Source of the DNA: Gemmobacter lanyuensis
GTDB taxonomy: Bacteria; Pseudomonadota; Alphaproteobacteria; Rhodobacterales; Rhodobacteraceae
Reading direction: 5' to 3'
Assembly: GCF_014652355.1 (NCBI RefSeq)
Contig: NZ_BMYQ01000002.1
Coordinates: 1-64,000, forward strand
DNA length: 64,000 nt
The notes beneath the pieces were generated by a model. That model was not told the DNA's origin, made no database searches, and saw only the letters and a list, made by a program, of their open reading frames with translations. The position numbers were made by a program, and so were the translations under genes. Shown here piece after piece: positions 9,609 through 19,784 of this stretch (within the stretch, counting starts at the first letter, position 1; each line of letters begins with the position of its first letter).

Positions 9609-9624
9609 GTGAACGTTCATTCAC
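9609..9624. promoter_or_regulatory. Candidate TetR operator
   Basis: The 16-bp sequence GTGAACGTTCATTCAC has outer arms GTGAA/TTCAC and contains the perfect 10-bp palindrome TGAACGTTCA. It lies 18 bp before the tetR start codon and resembles the TGAATGA/TCATTCA half-sites common for AcrR/TetR repressors. Confidence 0.6.
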
Positions 9625-9736
9625 GCAGATGGAAGACTTTGGCCCTTTGGTCAAGAAAAAGCTGCATCCCCGGGGCCGCTTTTGCATGCGCCCGGCGATG
9701 ATTGCCCGAATCTGCAGCCCGAAGGCCACAAGTTGA

Positions 9737-10888
9737 TCAGGAATTCGCGGCCTGCACCCGCAGCTCGGCCCGGCGCCAGGCGTCTTTGGACCAGGCCAGC
9801 GCCAGCATCACCCCGATGCCACCAAAGATCAGCGCCACATCCAGCGCCATGCTGGGCGGGGCCACGGTCTTGATGCCGTTGCAGGTATAGCAAAGCACCA
9901 CCCCGGTGGCGAAGACCGCCAACCCGTGCCGCCCCAGCATCGCAAACGGCGCGGCAAAGCGGCTGGCGCAGGCTGTCCGCACCGCCGGCCAGACGCTGAG
10001 GATATAGGCCAGCGCCAGCGCATGCGACAGCCGCGGCACCGACAGGAAGGTCTTGTCGAAGGCCGTGAAAAGCCAGGGCGCTTGCAGATATTTGGTGATG
10101 AGGTAGAGCGTATGGCCGAAGCCATCCGACACGACCTGCACCCGCGCCGCCAGAAGCGCAAACAGCAACCATGCCGCACACAGGGCTATCAGCCATCCGC
10201 GCTTCGGCACAAAACGCTCTCCCCGCCGCAGCGCAAGACCGGTCAGCAGACCCAGCGTGAAGATGAACTGCCAGCTCAGCGGGTTGAAGAACCAGCCGCC
10301 ATTGTTGGGGTAATTCGGGAAGTTGACATAAAGCAGGGCTGCACCCAACCAGACCAGCCCGGAAATCCACAGCACGCCCCGTGGCCAACGCGCGCCCGAC
10401 CACAGGATGACCGGCGAGACGAACAGCAGCACCGAATAAAGCGGCAGGATATTCGCATAGCCCAGCTGATGCGTCAGAATCGGCACGCCGATCAGGAATT
10501 CCAGCGGCTTGGTGTAAAGAACGTGGATCACGTTCTTCTGCATCATCAGGAAGCCACCAAAGAAATGCGCCGTCGCTGCCGCGATCCCCAGCGCCATCAC
10601 GGTCGTCACAAGATGCACCTGATAAAGCGTCCAGACCCGTCGCCAGATCTTGCCCACACCCGCCCAATAGGGGCCGGTGCCGGTAAAGAACTTGCCATAG
10701 GCCATCCCCGCCGCGATCCCGGACATGAGGACAAAACCCTCGGCCGAGTCGGAAAAGCCGAAATTCCGCGTCGTCCAGTTTTCAAACACGGTGCCGGGGG
10801 TGTGGTTGATGAAGATCATCACCAGCGCCAGACCGCGCAGCACATCCAGCCGGGGGTCGCGCGTCGTGCGGACCTCAGACCCCCGCAT
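9737..10888 (-). CDS. opgC: OpgC glucan succinyltransferase
   Basis: A 383-residue integral membrane protein of the OpgC/acyltransferase-3-like family. It begins with the signature RDPRLDVLRGLALVMIFINHTPG and FSDSAEGFVLMSGI and has about ten hydrophobic helices. OpgC adds succinyl groups to osmoregulated periplasmic glucans. Its start lies inside the opgH end (14-nt overlap), so it is the last gene of opgG-opgI-opgH-opgC, the arrangement described for R. sphaeroides. Start and length agree with the family. Confidence 0.9.
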   Translation of the reverse strand: MRGSEVRTTRDPRLDVLRGLALVMIFINHTPGTVFENWTTRNFGFSDSAEGFVLMSGIAAGMAYGKFFTGTGPYWAGVGKIWRRVWTLYQVHLVTTVMALGIAAATAHFFGGFLMMQKNVIHVLYTKPLEFLIGVPILTHQLGYANILPLYSVLLFVSPVILWSGARWPRGVLWISGLVWLGAALLYVNFPNYPNNGGWFFNPLSWQFIFTLGLLTGLALRRGERFVPKRGWLIALCAAWLLFALLAARVQVVSDGFGHTLYLITKYLQAPWLFTAFDKTFLSVPRLSHALALAYILSVWPAVRTACASRFAAPFAMLGRHGLAVFATGVVLCYTCNGIKTVAPPSMALDVALIFGGIGVMLALAWSKDAWRRAELRVQAANS

Positions 10889-12683
10889 GGCTGACCTCGG
10901 CCGTCAGCGACACGTCTTTCATTGCGATCATCTCATTCTCCCACTGGCCGAGGATCTCGCGCTGGCGGCGCATCACCGGGGCTTCCTCCAGGTCGGTCGG
11001 CGTGGTGAAAATCCGGCTCGTCGCAGGCCGCGAGGACCAGCTGATGATGACAGGCGACAGCATCATCGGCACCAGAACCGGCAGCATCCACACCACCAGA
11101 CCGGGGGCGAGATACCACGTCCCGACCAGCCCGACGAGGCCCGTCGAAACAACCCAGTGGCTTGCCGCCCAGGCTTCACCAAGGCTCAGCCGGGCATCAC
11201 CACGGTTATTGGTGGGCCAGCCGCCATCGCGCCCCAGCAGCACCTGAAAGACGCTGCGCGTCTGATAGGCCAGCAGCGCAGGCGCCGAAAGCGAGGAGAA
11301 CAGCAGCTCGGCCAGCATCGAGGCAAACGCCCGGACCGGGCCGCCAAAGGCGCGGGCGCGCCCGCTCATCGCGGCATGAAGGGCCACGGCGAATTTCGGC
11401 AGGATCAGCAGGCCGAACACACCGATGGCCAGACCGATCGCCTTTGAGGCTTCGGCCTGCGGGAAGATCGGGAAAGGCCAGTAAGGTTCGGGGAAGTAGT
11501 CAGGCGCGGGTGCAAAGAACGGCGCCGCGATCGAAGCCAGCATGAAGCCGATCCAGAACAGCGGCGAGATATAGGCCATGATGCCCTGGAAAAAGACAAA
11601 ACGGCTCCAGGGTTTCAGGCCGGGGGCATGCAGCAGCCGGGCATGTTGCAGGTTGCCCTGGCACCAGCGGCGGTCACGCTTGGCGTGATCCACCAGGTTC
11701 TCCGGGCCTTCCTCGAAACTGCCGCCCAGATCGTCATCCAGCCGCACCCGCCAGCCCGCGCGCGCCAGCAGCGCCGCCTCGACGTAATCATGGCTCATGA
11801 TATGGCCGCCGAACGGGGGCTTGCCGCGCAATTCGGGCAGGCCGCAGCTTTCGGCAAAGGCGCGCACCCGCACCATCGCATTATGGCCCCAGAACGGGCC
11901 GGTGCGCCCCTGCATCATCGCAAGACCGCGGGCAAAGACGGGCGAATGGAAGGCCGCGGAAAACTGCATCGCGCGGCCAAAGCGCGTTTCGGCCCGTGTC
12001 ACGACCGGAAGGGTCTGCAGCAAACCGATATCGGGCTCTGCCTGCATGCGGCGCGCCATCTCGACGATTGTGGCGCCTTCCATCAGGCTGTCGGCGTCAA
12101 GGATCAGCGCAAGGTCATAGGCCCCGCCGGATTTCTGGATGAAATCCTCGACATTGCCGGCCTTCTTGCCCTTGTTGTCAGTGCGGCGGCGGTAGAAGAT
12201 CCGTCCCTCGGCCTTGCGGTCCTGCACAAGACGCAAGAACCAAAGGCGTTCACGCGCGGCGATGGTTTCGTTGCGGCTGTCCGACAGGATGGCAAAGTGG
12301 AACAGATGGCCCTGCCCCGTCGCCTGCAGGCTTTCGTCCATGGCAGCCACGCGGGAAAAGGTGGTCACCGGATCTTCGTTATAGACCGGCACCAGCACCA
12401 CGCAGCGTTCCGTCAGCGGGCCTTCCAGCGCCCTCGCGGGCGGCTCGGCGCGCGTGGTCAGACCCATCAGGCCCTGCACGGCCCCCCAGGCCAGCCACCA
12501 GGTGGAAATCAGGATCAGCGCGGCCCGCAGCACATCGACCACGTCGCGTCCGTCCGACCAGCCGAACTGCAGGAACAGCATGAATGCGCCCGCCCCCGCA
12601 AGGAGGCTGAGCACGATCGCAACCCCGCGCGGCAGGATTGCGCTGTCACGCGCGCCCGCGGCGCGCGCCACCGGTGGTGTCAT
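10875..12683 (-). CDS. opgH: OpgH/MdoH glucan glucosyltransferase
   Basis: A 602-residue inner-membrane GT2 glycosyltransferase that polymerises UDP-glucose into the beta-glucan backbone of osmoregulated periplasmic glucans. Visible elements are two N-terminal transmembrane helices, the catalytic domain with LVPVYNEDP, the DADSLMEG acidic pair, the HDYVEAALL region and RRWCQGNLQH (the Q/RxxRW-type acceptor motif), then several C-terminal helices. It is shorter than E. coli MdoH (about 850) but typical of alphaproteobacterial OpgH. It follows the small opgI frame by 3 bp. Confidence 0.93.
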   Translation of the reverse strand: MTPPVARAAGARDSAILPRGVAIVLSLLAGAGAFMLFLQFGWSDGRDVVDVLRAALILISTWWLAWGAVQGLMGLTTRAEPPARALEGPLTERCVVLVPVYNEDPVTTFSRVAAMDESLQATGQGHLFHFAILSDSRNETIAARERLWFLRLVQDRKAEGRIFYRRRTDNKGKKAGNVEDFIQKSGGAYDLALILDADSLMEGATIVEMARRMQAEPDIGLLQTLPVVTRAETRFGRAMQFSAAFHSPVFARGLAMMQGRTGPFWGHNAMVRVRAFAESCGLPELRGKPPFGGHIMSHDYVEAALLARAGWRVRLDDDLGGSFEEGPENLVDHAKRDRRWCQGNLQHARLLHAPGLKPWSRFVFFQGIMAYISPLFWIGFMLASIAAPFFAPAPDYFPEPYWPFPIFPQAEASKAIGLAIGVFGLLILPKFAVALHAAMSGRARAFGGPVRAFASMLAELLFSSLSAPALLAYQTRSVFQVLLGRDGGWPTNNRGDARLSLGEAWAASHWVVSTGLVGLVGTWYLAPGLVVWMLPVLVPMMLSPVIISWSSRPATSRIFTTPTDLEEAPVMRRQREILGQWENEMIAMKDVSLTAEVSHAGV

Positions 12684-12686
12684 GGA

Positions 12687-12878
12687 TTACATCTCCTGAC
12701 GCGGAGCCGATCCCAGATGCAGCATCGTCAGAATGGCACGGCCCGCGCGACGGAGCGAGAGGGGCTCGGCCGATTCCAGAACCTGTTTGGGCATGACCAG
12801 CGGCGCCACGACCGGTGCGCCCATATCCTGCACCAGACGCTCGATCTCGACGCCCGAAAGAGAAGCAATGTTCGTCAT
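12687..12878 (-). CDS. opgI: Small protein between opgG and opgH (OpgI position)
   Basis: A 63-residue protein whose ATG overlaps the opgG stop codon (ATGA, 12876-12880) and which ends 3 bp before opgH, so it is embedded in the operon. The sequence is amphipathic (SGVEIERLVQDMGAPVVAPLVMPKQVLES) and has no domain I recognise. The R. sphaeroides operon is opgGIH-opgC, with opgI of unclear function in this slot; the name here rests on position rather than on a homology I can verify. A longer frame upstream to 12998 would lie inside opgG and is rejected. Confidence 0.65.
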   Translation of the reverse strand: MTNIASLSGVEIERLVQDMGAPVVAPLVMPKQVLESAEPLSLRRAGRAILTMLHLGSAPRQEM

Positions 12879-14479
12879 CACGCGTTGATCCATTGATAAA
12901 GCCAGGTTTCGGTCAGTTTGCGGCCATAGCCCGCGAGGTGGGCCACCATCTCGACGGTAGCGCCTTCCTCGGCCTTCACGTCGAAGGCCAGACGCCACAC
13001 ATCACTGCCCCAGACTCGCTGGAAGCTCTGGGCCACGATCTCACCGCCATGGACGGTCAGAATCGGGGTCACGTCGCCATCGGCAGGCAGCGGGTTCAGC
13101 GGACCACCGGTAAAGTCGATCACGAACTTGCGGGTATTTTCGGCACTTTCGACGCCCGAAACACCACCGACGCCCGACCGGGTCTCCAGCACCCAGGCAA
13201 GATCGGTACGATCTTCCACCGGCAGGTTGCCCCAGCGCAGGCGATAGGCAAATTCACGAGAGTCCCCCGCCTTGATGGCGCCTTCCGGCGTCCAGAAGGC
13301 GACGATATTGTCATTCACCTCAAGATCCGAAGGGATCTCGACCAGACGGACGACGCCTTTGCCCCAGTCCCCGATCGGCTCCACCTCAAGCGAGGGGCGA
13401 CGTTCGTACCGCGCCTCGGAATCCTGATAGTGTTCAAAATCACGGTCGCGCTGGTGCAGGCCGAAGGCACGCGGGTTTTCTTCCGCAAGGAAGGCGCCCG
13501 ACAGGCGCGGCGGGTTGTTCAGCGGGCGCCACAGCACATCGCCATCGGCCCGGGTGATACGCAGACCGTCACTGTCGTGGACCTGCGGGCGATAATCGTC
13601 AAAGGCGTGACGGTTGCGCTCGGAGAAGAGATACATCGAGGTCAGCGGCGCAATGCCCAGCTGCAGCACGTCGGCGCGGAAGAACAGACGTGCGGTGACG
13701 TCCATTTCGGTTTCTTCGCCGGGGCGGATGGCAAAACGATAGGCCCCGGTAACCGAGGGCGATTCCAGCGCGGCATAGACCACGACCTCGCGCACGCCCG
13801 GCGCAGGCTTTTCCACCCAGAAAGAAGAAAAGCGCGGGAATTCTTCGGCAGTGTCGGTTGCGGTGTTCAGCGCCAGACCGCGGGCCGACAGGCCATAGCC
13901 CGAGGCCGCACCCAACGCGCGGAAATAAGAGGCGCCGAGGAAAGCGACCACTTCATCCATCACATCCAGACGGTTCAGCGGATAGTGCAGGCGGAAGCCC
14001 GCCACGCCCGGCATCTTCTCGCCCGCCGGAACCTTGGCCGCCAGTTCGTTCAGGAAGCGGAAATCGTCGGTGGTGAAGGGCATGTCGGTGGCGACACCGT
14101 CCTTCACCTCGTAAAGGTTGACGGGTTCGGCAAAGAGCCAGCCCATCGGGAAGGCATGCAGCTGGAACTGGCTGCCCTCATCCCCGGCCCAGCGGGCGCG
14201 TTCAGGATCATAGCTGACCAGACGGTAGTCGTCATATTTCAGCCCGGCAAAGAAACCGCTGATCTTTTCCGGGGCGACGTAGGGCTGTGCGGCCTTGTCC
14301 TTCATCGCGGCAGTCAGCGAATCGAAGGAGAATTGCTGCGGTGCGGCAGCAGCAGGCGCATCCTGCGCCAGAACGGCCCCTGAACGCAGGCCAATGGCCG
14401 AAAGGGCACTGGTCGAAGCGGCTGCAAGGATCAGCGCGCGGCGGGACAGAGAGGGCACGGCAGCACGGCCGAAGAGCAT
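12878..14479 (-). CDS. opgG: OpgG periplasmic glucan biosynthesis protein
   Basis: A 533-residue periplasmic OpgG/MdoG. The N terminus has a twin-arginine-like signal ([19 protein letters not shown]) ending near AQDAPA. Next come the conserved [15 protein letters not shown] segment, the [29 protein letters not shown] core and a C-terminal Ig-like domain ([15 protein letters not shown]). OpgG acts on the nascent glucan and is needed for branching or backbone formation. It is the first gene of the opgGIHC operon. Confidence 0.92.
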   Translation of the reverse strand: MLFGRAAVPSLSRRALILAAASTSALSAIGLRSGAVLAQDAPAAAAPQQFSFDSLTAAMKDKAAQPYVAPEKISGFFAGLKYDDYRLVSYDPERARWAGDEGSQFQLHAFPMGWLFAEPVNLYEVKDGVATDMPFTTDDFRFLNELAAKVPAGEKMPGVAGFRLHYPLNRLDVMDEVVAFLGASYFRALGAASGYGLSARGLALNTATDTAEEFPRFSSFWVEKPAPGVREVVVYAALESPSVTGAYRFAIRPGEETEMDVTARLFFRADVLQLGIAPLTSMYLFSERNRHAFDDYRPQVHDSDGLRITRADGDVLWRPLNNPPRLSGAFLAEENPRAFGLHQRDRDFEHYQDSEARYERRPSLEVEPIGDWGKGVVRLVEIPSDLEVNDNIVAFWTPEGAIKAGDSREFAYRLRWGNLPVEDRTDLAWVLETRSGVGGVSGVESAENTRKFVIDFTGGPLNPLPADGDVTPILTVHGGEIVAQSFQRVWGSDVWRLAFDVKAEEGATVEMVAHLAGYGRKLTETWLYQWINA

Positions 14480-14708
14480 GGTGTCTATTTCCAGCGTTTA
14501 CAGGGCTTGCGACGGCTCGCCCACTTCCGGGGTGCTATATCTATGTGCAGCCACGCTTTGCAAGATCACCTCGACGGGTCGTGATTTTCTAGGCGCGAAT
14601 CTGCCCGGCTGTTGCATTGCAGCAAAGGGGGCTTGGCGCTTCCTTGCGCAAAGCACGCGGGCCGGGGAATTTTCTTGCCAAAGCAAGAGGCATCGTCCCG
14701 AAAGACGC

Positions 14709-14921
14709 TTACCAATGGGGCGGTTTCTGATCGGCCAAGGGAATCGCCCCCGCCCCGTCCCGCTCCATCGCCTCACGTTCCGCCTCGCGCTCCAGAAGCA
14801 ACAGGACGCGGCGTTTCAGCTGATCAATCTCAAGCGCCTGACTGGCCATCACGTCCGACAGATCCTCGACCGTCCGTGTCAGATGCGCGAGCAATTCTTC
14901 CATTGCGGTAATGCGTTCCAT
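14709..14921 (-). CDS. slyX: SlyX-like coiled-coil protein
   Basis: A 70-residue protein with the SlyX pattern: [40 protein letters not shown] forms a continuous coiled coil and the protein ends PPHW (SlyX proteins end PPHY/W). The start at 14921 has GGAGG five nt upstream. A long open frame on this strand continues backward through hisS but is only the shadow of hisS. The gene is divergent from hisS with about 70 bp between. SlyX has no settled function. Confidence 0.85.
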   Translation of the reverse strand: MERITAMEELLAHLTRTVEDLSDVMASQALEIDQLKRRVLLLLEREAEREAMERDGAGAIPLADQKPPHW

Positions 14922-14990
14922 CCCAGCCTCCACTTGTCCCGAAGGCCCCCATCCGCTAAGGCAGGCCCGAATGATTGCGAGGCCTGCCCC

Positions 14991-16478
14991 ATGTCCAAGG
15001 ACAAACCCGCCCGCCGCCCGAAGGCAGAAACCCCCAAGGGCTTTCGTGACTATTTCGGCGCGGAAGTGACCGAACGCAAGGCGATGCTGGATCAGATCGC
15101 CGGGGTTTATCATGCCTACGGCTTTGACCCGCTGGAAACCAGCGCTGTCGAGACGGTCGAGGCGCTGGGGAAATTCCTGCCCGATGTGGACCGCCCGAAT
15201 GAAGGCGTCTTCGGCTGGCAGGATGAGGATGAACAGTGGCTGGCCCTGCGCTATGACCTGACGGCGCCGCTGGCGCGGGTGGCGGCGCAGTTCCGCAATG
15301 ACCTGCCCTCGCCCTATCGTCGCTATGCGATGGGTCCGGTCTGGCGCAACGAAAAGCCCGGTCCGGGGCGGTTCCGGCAGTTTTATCAATGCGATGCAGA
15401 TACCGTCGGTTCGCCCACCGTGGCCGCCGATGCCGAGATTTGCGCCATGTTGTCCGACGCGCTTGAGGTGGTGGGCATTCCGCGCGGCGACTACATCGTG
15501 CGGGTGAACAACCGCAAGGTTCTGAACGGCGTGATGGAGGTCGCGGGCGTTCTGGACCCGTCCGACCCTGCCCGGTTCGAAGCCGAACGCGGGATCGTGC
15601 TGCGCGCCATCGACAAGATCGACCGTCTGGGCGATGCCGGGGTGCGCGCCCTGCTGGGCGCGGGCCGCAAGGATGAAAGCGGCGATTTCACCAAGGGTGC
15701 GGGCCTGTCGGATGAACAGGCCGAGGTCGTGATGGCCTTCATGGCCGCCAAACGTGACAGCGGGGCCGCGACCGCCGCCCGCCTGCGCGAACTGGTCGGG
15801 GCGTCCGTCACCGGTCTGGAAGGCGTGCAAGAGCTTGAAACCATGGCCGAGCTGCTGGATGCGCAGGGCTATGGCCCTGACCGCATCCTGATGGACCCCG
15901 GCGTCGTGCGCGGGCTTGGCTATTATACCGGCCCGGTGTTCGAGGCCGAGCTGACCTTTGAAATCCTTGATGAAAAGGGGCGCAAGCGCCAGTTTGGCAG
16001 CGTGTCCGGCGGCGGGCGCTATGACGATCTGGTCAAACGCTTCACCGGGCAAGCCGTGCCTGCGACGGGCGTCTCGATCGGGGTGGACCGCTTGCTGGCC
16101 GCGCTGCGCGCAAAGGGCCGCGTCGGTGGCGCGTCGCAGGGGCCGGTCATCGTCACGGTGATGGATCGCGACCGCATGGCCGATTACATGGGCATGGTGG
16201 GCGAGTTGCGGCGTGCAGGCATCCGGGCCGAGATGTATCTGGGCAACCCCAAGAACTTTGGCAACCAGCTGAAATACGCCGATAAACGCGAAAGCCCGGT
16301 CGCCGTGATCCAGGGCGGCGATGAGGCGGCGAAGGGGACAGTCGTTCTCAAGGATCTGATCCTTGGGGCCAAGATCGCCCAGAACGCCACGCTGGAAGAA
16401 TGGAAGGACCGCCCCGCGCAGGTCGAGGTGGCCCGCGCCGATCTGGTTCAGGCGGTGAAACGGATGCTCGACCAATGA
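14991..16478 (+). CDS. hisS: Histidyl-tRNA synthetase
   Basis: A 495-residue class II aminoacyl-tRNA synthetase. The N-terminal [11 protein letters not shown], motif 2 region ([32 protein letters not shown]), the HisA-type loop [11 protein letters not shown] and motif 3 ([11 protein letters not shown]...[13 protein letters not shown]) are all present, followed by the anticodon-binding domain. The ATG at 14991 gives the standard N terminus. Its end overlaps hisZ by 4 nt (ATGA), making hisS-hisZ-hisG a coupled operon. Confidence 0.96.
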   Translation: MSKDKPARRPKAETPKGFRDYFGAEVTERKAMLDQIAGVYHAYGFDPLETSAVETVEALGKFLPDVDRPNEGVFGWQDEDEQWLALRYDLTAPLARVAAQFRNDLPSPYRRYAMGPVWRNEKPGPGRFRQFYQCDADTVGSPTVAADAEICAMLSDALEVVGIPRGDYIVRVNNRKVLNGVMEVAGVLDPSDPARFEAERGIVLRAIDKIDRLGDAGVRALLGAGRKDESGDFTKGAGLSDEQAEVVMAFMAAKRDSGAATAARLRELVGASVTGLEGVQELETMAELLDAQGYGPDRILMDPGVVRGLGYYTGPVFEAELTFEILDEKGRKRQFGSVSGGGRYDDLVKRFTGQAVPATGVSIGVDRLLAALRAKGRVGGASQGPVIVTVMDRDRMADYMGMVGELRRAGIRAEMYLGNPKNFGNQLKYADKRESPVAVIQGGDEAAKGTVVLKDLILGAKIAQNATLEEWKDRPAQVEVARADLVQAVKRMLDQ

Positions 16479-17584
16479 CCATCAGCCCCGCCGCCCGCGC
16501 CGAGGCCGCCGCGCTTTTTGCCGCCTTCCGCGCTGCCGGTGCGGCGGCAGTCGAGGCGGATATCCTGCAACCCGCAGGCACTTTGCTCGATCTTTATGGC
16601 GAGGACATCCGCGCCCGCGCCTATGTGACCCAGGATCCGCTGCGCGGGGAAATGGTGCTGCGGCCCGATTTCACCGTGCCGGTGGTGCAGGCCCATATGG
16701 CCGGAGGCGCCGAACCCGCGCGCTATACCTATATGGGCGAGGTGTTCCGCAAGCAGGATCACCTTGGCCCCCGCGCGAATGAATATCTGCAGGTGGGGTT
16801 TGAGGTCTTCGACCGCAACGCCCCAGAAGCCGACGCTGAGGTCTTTGCCATCTTCGCCGGGCTGCTTGCGCCCTTGGGCCTGCGAGCGCTGACGGGGGAT
16901 ATCGGCATCCTTCTGGCCGCGATCGAGGGGCTTTCGACCACCGACCGCCGCAAGGCCGCGCTGCGCCGCCATGTCTGGCGCCCGCGCCGCTTCCGCGCGC
17001 TGCTGGATCGGTTCACGGGGCGCGCGCCCATGTCGGAAGGCCGGGCCCGTCTGCTTGACCACCTGAAAACCGACACGCCCGAAGCGCTGATGGATGCCGC
17101 CGGCCCGCAGATCGGCCTACGCTCGGCCGAGGATATCGCCGACCGCGCCCGCGCGCTGATCGAGGATGCCGAAGCCGCGCCGATTTCCGCGCCCGAAGCC
17201 GCGGTGCTTTACGACCTGTTGGGGCTTGCCGCCCCGGCCGATCACGCGCTGCACCATCTGCGCGGCATCCAGCCGCTGATGCCTGCCATCGCCCCGGCGG
17301 TGGACCGTTTCGAGGCCCGCCTGCGCGCGCTGCAAAGCCGGGGCATCGACACCGCCACCCTGCCCTTCGCGGCCAGCCACGGTCGCACCACGCTGGAATA
17401 CTACGACGGCTTCGTCTTTACCTTCCATCGTGACGGATCGGGCGCGGTCGATGCGGCGGAGCCGCCCATCGCCTCGGGCGGGCGCTATGATGCGCTGACG
17501 GCCATTCTGGGCGCGGGCCGGTCCATCCCCGCGGTGGGCGGCATCATCCGCCCCGCCCTTGTCGCCGAACTGAAGGGGGCCTGA
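16475..17584 (+). CDS. hisZ: ATP phosphoribosyltransferase regulatory subunit
   Basis: A 369-residue HisRS-like protein lacking the anticodon domain. It retains catalytic-fold segments ([50 protein letters not shown]) but acts as the HisZ partner that activates short HisG in the first step of histidine synthesis. It lies between hisS and hisG with a 4-nt overlap upstream and a 3-bp gap downstream, which fits a HisG-HisZ complex and coordinated expression. Confidence 0.93.
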   Translation: MTISPAARAEAAALFAAFRAAGAAAVEADILQPAGTLLDLYGEDIRARAYVTQDPLRGEMVLRPDFTVPVVQAHMAGGAEPARYTYMGEVFRKQDHLGPRANEYLQVGFEVFDRNAPEADAEVFAIFAGLLAPLGLRALTGDIGILLAAIEGLSTTDRRKAALRRHVWRPRRFRALLDRFTGRAPMSEGRARLLDHLKTDTPEALMDAAGPQIGLRSAEDIADRARALIEDAEAAPISAPEAAVLYDLLGLAAPADHALHHLRGIQPLMPAIAPAVDRFEARLRALQSRGIDTATLPFAASHGRTTLEYYDGFVFTFHRDGSGAVDAAEPPIASGGRYDALTAILGAGRSIPAVGGIIRPALVAELKGA

Positions 17585-17587
17585 GCC

Positions 17588-18301
17588 ATGAGCCTGAAAA
17601 TCGGCGTGCCGTCCAAGGGGCGGCTGATGGAAAAGACCTTCGACTGGTTCGGTGCGCGCGGCGTCACCATGCAGCGCACCGGGGCCGAGCGGGAATATTC
17701 CGGCGCGGTCGAGGGCATCGAAGGGGTCGAACTGGTCATGCTTTCGGCCGGGGAAATCCCGCGTGAACTTGCAGCCGGGCGCATCCATCTGGGGGTGACG
17801 GGGTCTGACCTCGTGCGCGACAAGCTGGCCGACTGGAACAAGCAGGTGGCCGAACTGGCCCCGCTGGGCTTTGGTCATGCCGATCTCATTCTGGCGGTTC
17901 CGGCCTGCTGGATTGATGTCGATACGCTGGATGATCTGGACGGCGCCGCTGCAGCCTTTCGCGCGCGCCATGGGTTCCGCCTGCGGATTGCCACGAAATA
18001 CCACCGTCTTGTGCGCGATTTCCTGACCGAAAACGGCATCGCGGATTATCAGTTGGTGGACAGCCAGGGTGCGACCGAAGGCACGGTCAAGAACCTGACC
18101 GCCGAGGCGATTGCCGACATCACCTCAACAGGTGAGACATTGCGCGCCAACCATCTGAAAATCCTGAATGATGCGGTGATCCACCGCAGCCAGGCGACGC
18201 TTTTCCTAGCCCGCAAGGCCGATTGGGGCACGGCGGAACAGGCCACGCTGGCCGCGCTGGCCGCACGTCTGGGGATCAGCGCGCCGCAGGTTTCCGGCTG
18301 A
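17588..18301 (+). CDS. hisG: ATP phosphoribosyltransferase, short form
   Basis: A 237-residue HisG catalysing condensation of ATP with PRPP. Hallmarks are the N-terminal IGVPSKGRLMEKT, ELAAGRIHLGVTGSDLVRD and the PRPP-binding segment VDSQGATEGTVKNLTAEAIADITSTGETL. Absence of the C-terminal ACT-like regulatory domain marks the short form that needs HisZ, encoded immediately upstream. The 3' end overlaps the convergent DMT transporter gene by 26 nt. Confidence 0.95.
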   Translation: MSLKIGVPSKGRLMEKTFDWFGARGVTMQRTGAEREYSGAVEGIEGVELVMLSAGEIPRELAAGRIHLGVTGSDLVRDKLADWNKQVAELAPLGFGHADLILAVPACWIDVDTLDDLDGAAAAFRARHGFRLRIATKYHRLVRDFLTENGIADYQLVDSQGATEGTVKNLTAEAIADITSTGETLRANHLKILNDAVIHRSQATLFLARKADWGTAEQATLAALAARLGISAPQVSG

Positions 18302-19160
18302 CCAGCGCCACACCCAGACCGGCCAAGGCCATGCCCGCCCAGCCCAGGGGGGGCATGGCCTCGCCCAGCAGGGGCCAGGCGAACAGCGCCGAAAGTGCAG
18401 GCACCAGATAGAACAGCGCCGAGACGCGCGACACTTCACCCGCGCGGATCATGGCCAGCAGCAGCGACATGGCCAGCAGCGAATTGCCCAGCACCAGATA
18501 GGCCATGGCCCAGATGAACTCTGCATCCCAGCGGACGCTCATGCTTTCGGTCAAGAGCGCGAGCGGCAGGGTGCAGGCGGTGCCGACGGCATATTGAATC
18601 AGGTTCGACGTGACGGGATGGTGGCTGACGCCGAAACGCTTTTCGTAAAGCGTGCCGCCTGTCATCCCGAACAGCGCCAGAAAGGTCAGCGCAAGGCCAG
18701 TCATGTTTTCGGCCTCGATCGAAGATCGCGCTTGAATGACCAGCACAGCCCCGGCCAAACCCAGCGCAAGGCCCATCCAGCCGCGCCGCCCCACTGTTTC
18801 CCCCACCGTATGCGGTGCGGCCAGCGCCACCAGAATGGGCTGAAGACAGACGATGATCGCCACGCCCCCCGCCGAAACGCCGGATTTGAACGCGATATAG
18901 CAAAGCGCGAAATAGACGACCTGGATCAGGAAACCCACGATTGCGATATCCAGCACCCCCCGCCAGGTCTTGGGCATCGGCGGGCGCACCACCAGCGCCA
19001 CAGGCAGCAGCAGCGCCAGCACCGCGCCATAGCGCAGCGCCAGCACCGTCAGCGGCGCGGCATGGGACACGGCGATCTTGGCCACGGCAAAACCGGCCGA
19101 CCACAGGATCAGGAAGATGACGGGGGCGAGGATCAGCCAGAAGGGGCGCGTGCTTTGCAT
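18276..19160 (-). CDS. EamA/DMT-family exporter
   Basis: A 294-residue inner-membrane protein with ten predicted helices arranged as two EamA repeats (first repeat from FWLILAPVIFLILWSAGFAVAK, second from MTGLALTFLALFGMTGGTLYEKRF). The RhaT/YdcZ-like drug/metabolite transporter group exports amino acids, nucleobases or similar metabolites; the substrate here is not readable. It is a single gene convergent with hisG. Confidence 0.87.
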   Translation of the reverse strand: MQSTRPFWLILAPVIFLILWSAGFAVAKIAVSHAAPLTVLALRYGAVLALLLPVALVVRPPMPKTWRGVLDIAIVGFLIQVVYFALCYIAFKSGVSAGGVAIIVCLQPILVALAAPHTVGETVGRRGWMGLALGLAGAVLVIQARSSIEAENMTGLALTFLALFGMTGGTLYEKRFGVSHHPVTSNLIQYAVGTACTLPLALLTESMSVRWDAEFIWAMAYLVLGNSLLAMSLLLAMIRAGEVSRVSALFYLVPALSALFAWPLLGEAMPPLGWAGMALAGLGVALVSRKPAAR

Positions 19161-19226
19161 GGCCCGACCATCGCGTGCCGTCGCGACAAAGGCTGCGCCA
19201 GCGCCGACATGCGCCGTCGTAAATCG

Positions 19227-19658
19227 TCAGCGCAGCCCGATCTCGGCCAGCGCGCGGGCCAGATGTTCGGGCAGGGGTTCTTCCCGCTGGCGCCCCTTGG
19301 GCAGGTCAGGCGGGCTATCGGCGGGGTCGAGGTAGCGCCAGCCCTGAAAGGGCCTGCGGGGCGCGGCCTGGGTGCGGATCACCTCGCGGTCAAGAACCAG
19401 CGCGCAGCGTTGCACGCCGTCACCGCCATCGACACGCTTCAGCCCGACGATCTTCTGCCGCGCCAGCACCGCGCCCTTGATCACCCAGTAAAGCGAACCG
19501 CCCGCCAGCACCTCATCCTCGCGCTTGGGCCACATGCGGGTGACATGGATCGCCACCCCAGGCGGCCAATGCGGCGCCTGGCTGCGCTGCCAGTCCTCCA
19601 GATCCTCAATGGAATCGGCGCCCACGCAGAGCTTCAGGATATTGACGAATTCACCCAC
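19227..19658 (-). CDS. DUF1489 family protein
   Basis: A 143-residue alphaproteobacterial protein with the DUF1489 signature VNILKLCVGADSIEDLEDWQ near the N terminus, HVTRMWPKREDEVLAGGSLYWVIKG in the middle and FQGWRYL near the end. Function is unknown. The family normally starts a few residues before the conserved IKLCVG strand; the GTG at 19658 gives exactly that, so it is preferred over the open frame that continues upstream through nrdJ. It is divergent from nrdJ across 126 bp. Confidence 0.8.
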   Translation of the reverse strand: MGEFVNILKLCVGADSIEDLEDWQRSQAPHWPPGVAIHVTRMWPKREDEVLAGGSLYWVIKGAVLARQKIVGLKRVDGGDGVQRCALVLDREVIRTQAAPRRPFQGWRYLDPADSPPDLPKGRQREEPLPEHLARALAEIGLR

Positions 19659-19784
19659 GGCGACCCCCGGTTTGCCTACCCTCCAGATAGCCTGATCAGT
19701 GCGGCGGGGCAAGGAATCCGCTTCCCTCCTGACGCAGGATATTGTAGGTGCTCGCGGTCTGCACACCATACCAAGGAGAGAGCC

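Noticed and set aside
14921-16475. Very long open frame on the minus strand opposite hisS
   Set aside because: Only its last 70 codons (slyX) look like a protein; the rest mirrors the codon pattern of hisS in GC-rich DNA.
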